DNA from: Candidatus Schekmanbacteria bacterium
GTDB taxonomy: Bacteria; Schekmanbacteria; GWA2-38-11; J061
Direction of reading: 5' to 3'
DNA: 5,907 nt
Assembly (NCBI GenBank): GCA_003695725.1
Contig: RFHX01000311.1
Span: forward strand, 1 to 5,907
The notes under the pieces were generated by a model that saw only the letters and a program-made list of their open reading frames with translations, was not told the origin of the DNA and made no database searches. How positions within the stretch are numbered: position 1 is the stretch's first letter; every line of letters starts with the position of its first letter. A program made the translations under genes and the position numbers. Below are positions 5,902-5,907 of the stretch, in pieces.

Positions 5902-5907
5902 ATGTCG
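5902..5907 (+). CDS. Start of a downstream gene, cut by the window edge (Met-Ser...)
   Basis: Only ATG TCG is visible, so nothing can be said of the product. The start is supported by the ideal Shine-Dalgarno 7 nt upstream and by the leader-like sequence before it. The strong ribosome binding site and the 356-nt gap after the nuclease gene suggest a separate transcription unit from the RM operon. Confidence 0.7.

Noticed and set aside
5672-5902. Plus-strand 76-codon frame, TTG start, translating to a Leu/Phe/Ser/Pro-rich membrane-like peptide whose TAA overlaps the ATG at 5902 (TAATG).
   Set aside because: Any pyrimidine tract encodes only these residues. The TTG has no properly spaced ribosome binding site and the frame begins at the foot of hairpin 2. 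The TAATG overlap is suggestive of coupling but is not enough by itself.
1-5907. CRISPR arrays, tRNA or rRNA genes, transposase genes and insertion sequence ends.
   Set aside because: I saw no regularly spaced direct repeats, no cloverleaf-like or rRNA sequence, and no transposase motifs on either strand.

Overview
This window is the downstream part of a type I restriction-modification (RM) locus carrying extra defence-type genes. All supported genes are on the + strand. In order: the 3' end of hsdS (specificity subunit, cut by the left edge), an AbiV-family HEPN-type gene, an unrecognised 251-residue gene, a complete hsdR (1006-residue restriction/translocase subunit), and a 240-residue protein joining an N-terminal HARE-HTH-like domain to a PD-(D/E)xK-type nuclease domain. 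hsdM is not in the window; it would be expected upstream of hsdS.

The five genes are packed like one operon. hsdS and the AbiV-like gene overlap by 4 nt (ATGA). Gaps after that are 46, 3 and 23 nt. HsdS would supply DNA recognition for both methylation and cleavage, and HsdR the ATP-driven translocation and cutting. The two genes between hsdS and hsdR sit where type I loci often carry accessory genes. The HARE-HTH nuclease may act as a second restriction activity, for example against modified DNA, but that is inference.

From 5546 to 5901 there is no convincing gene. This 356-nt stretch holds a T-run that runs into a TTTATATA box, two adjacent inverted repeats, a 120-nt tract that is about 91% pyrimidine, and an 8+8 bp perfect dyad. 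It ends in a strong Shine-Dalgarno sequence 7 nt before an ATG at 5902, the start of another gene cut by the right edge.

The host cannot be fixed from this sequence. The window is moderately AT-rich, but composition changes along it: the hsdS fragment is about one third GC in the lines I counted, the AbiV-like gene 45-50%. The TTTATATA box, oligo-T stretch and frequent AGA/AGG arginine codons would suit an archaeon. The strong Shine-Dalgarno sequence and the gene families fit either archaea or bacteria. All family assignments come from reading the proteins by eye, without database searches.
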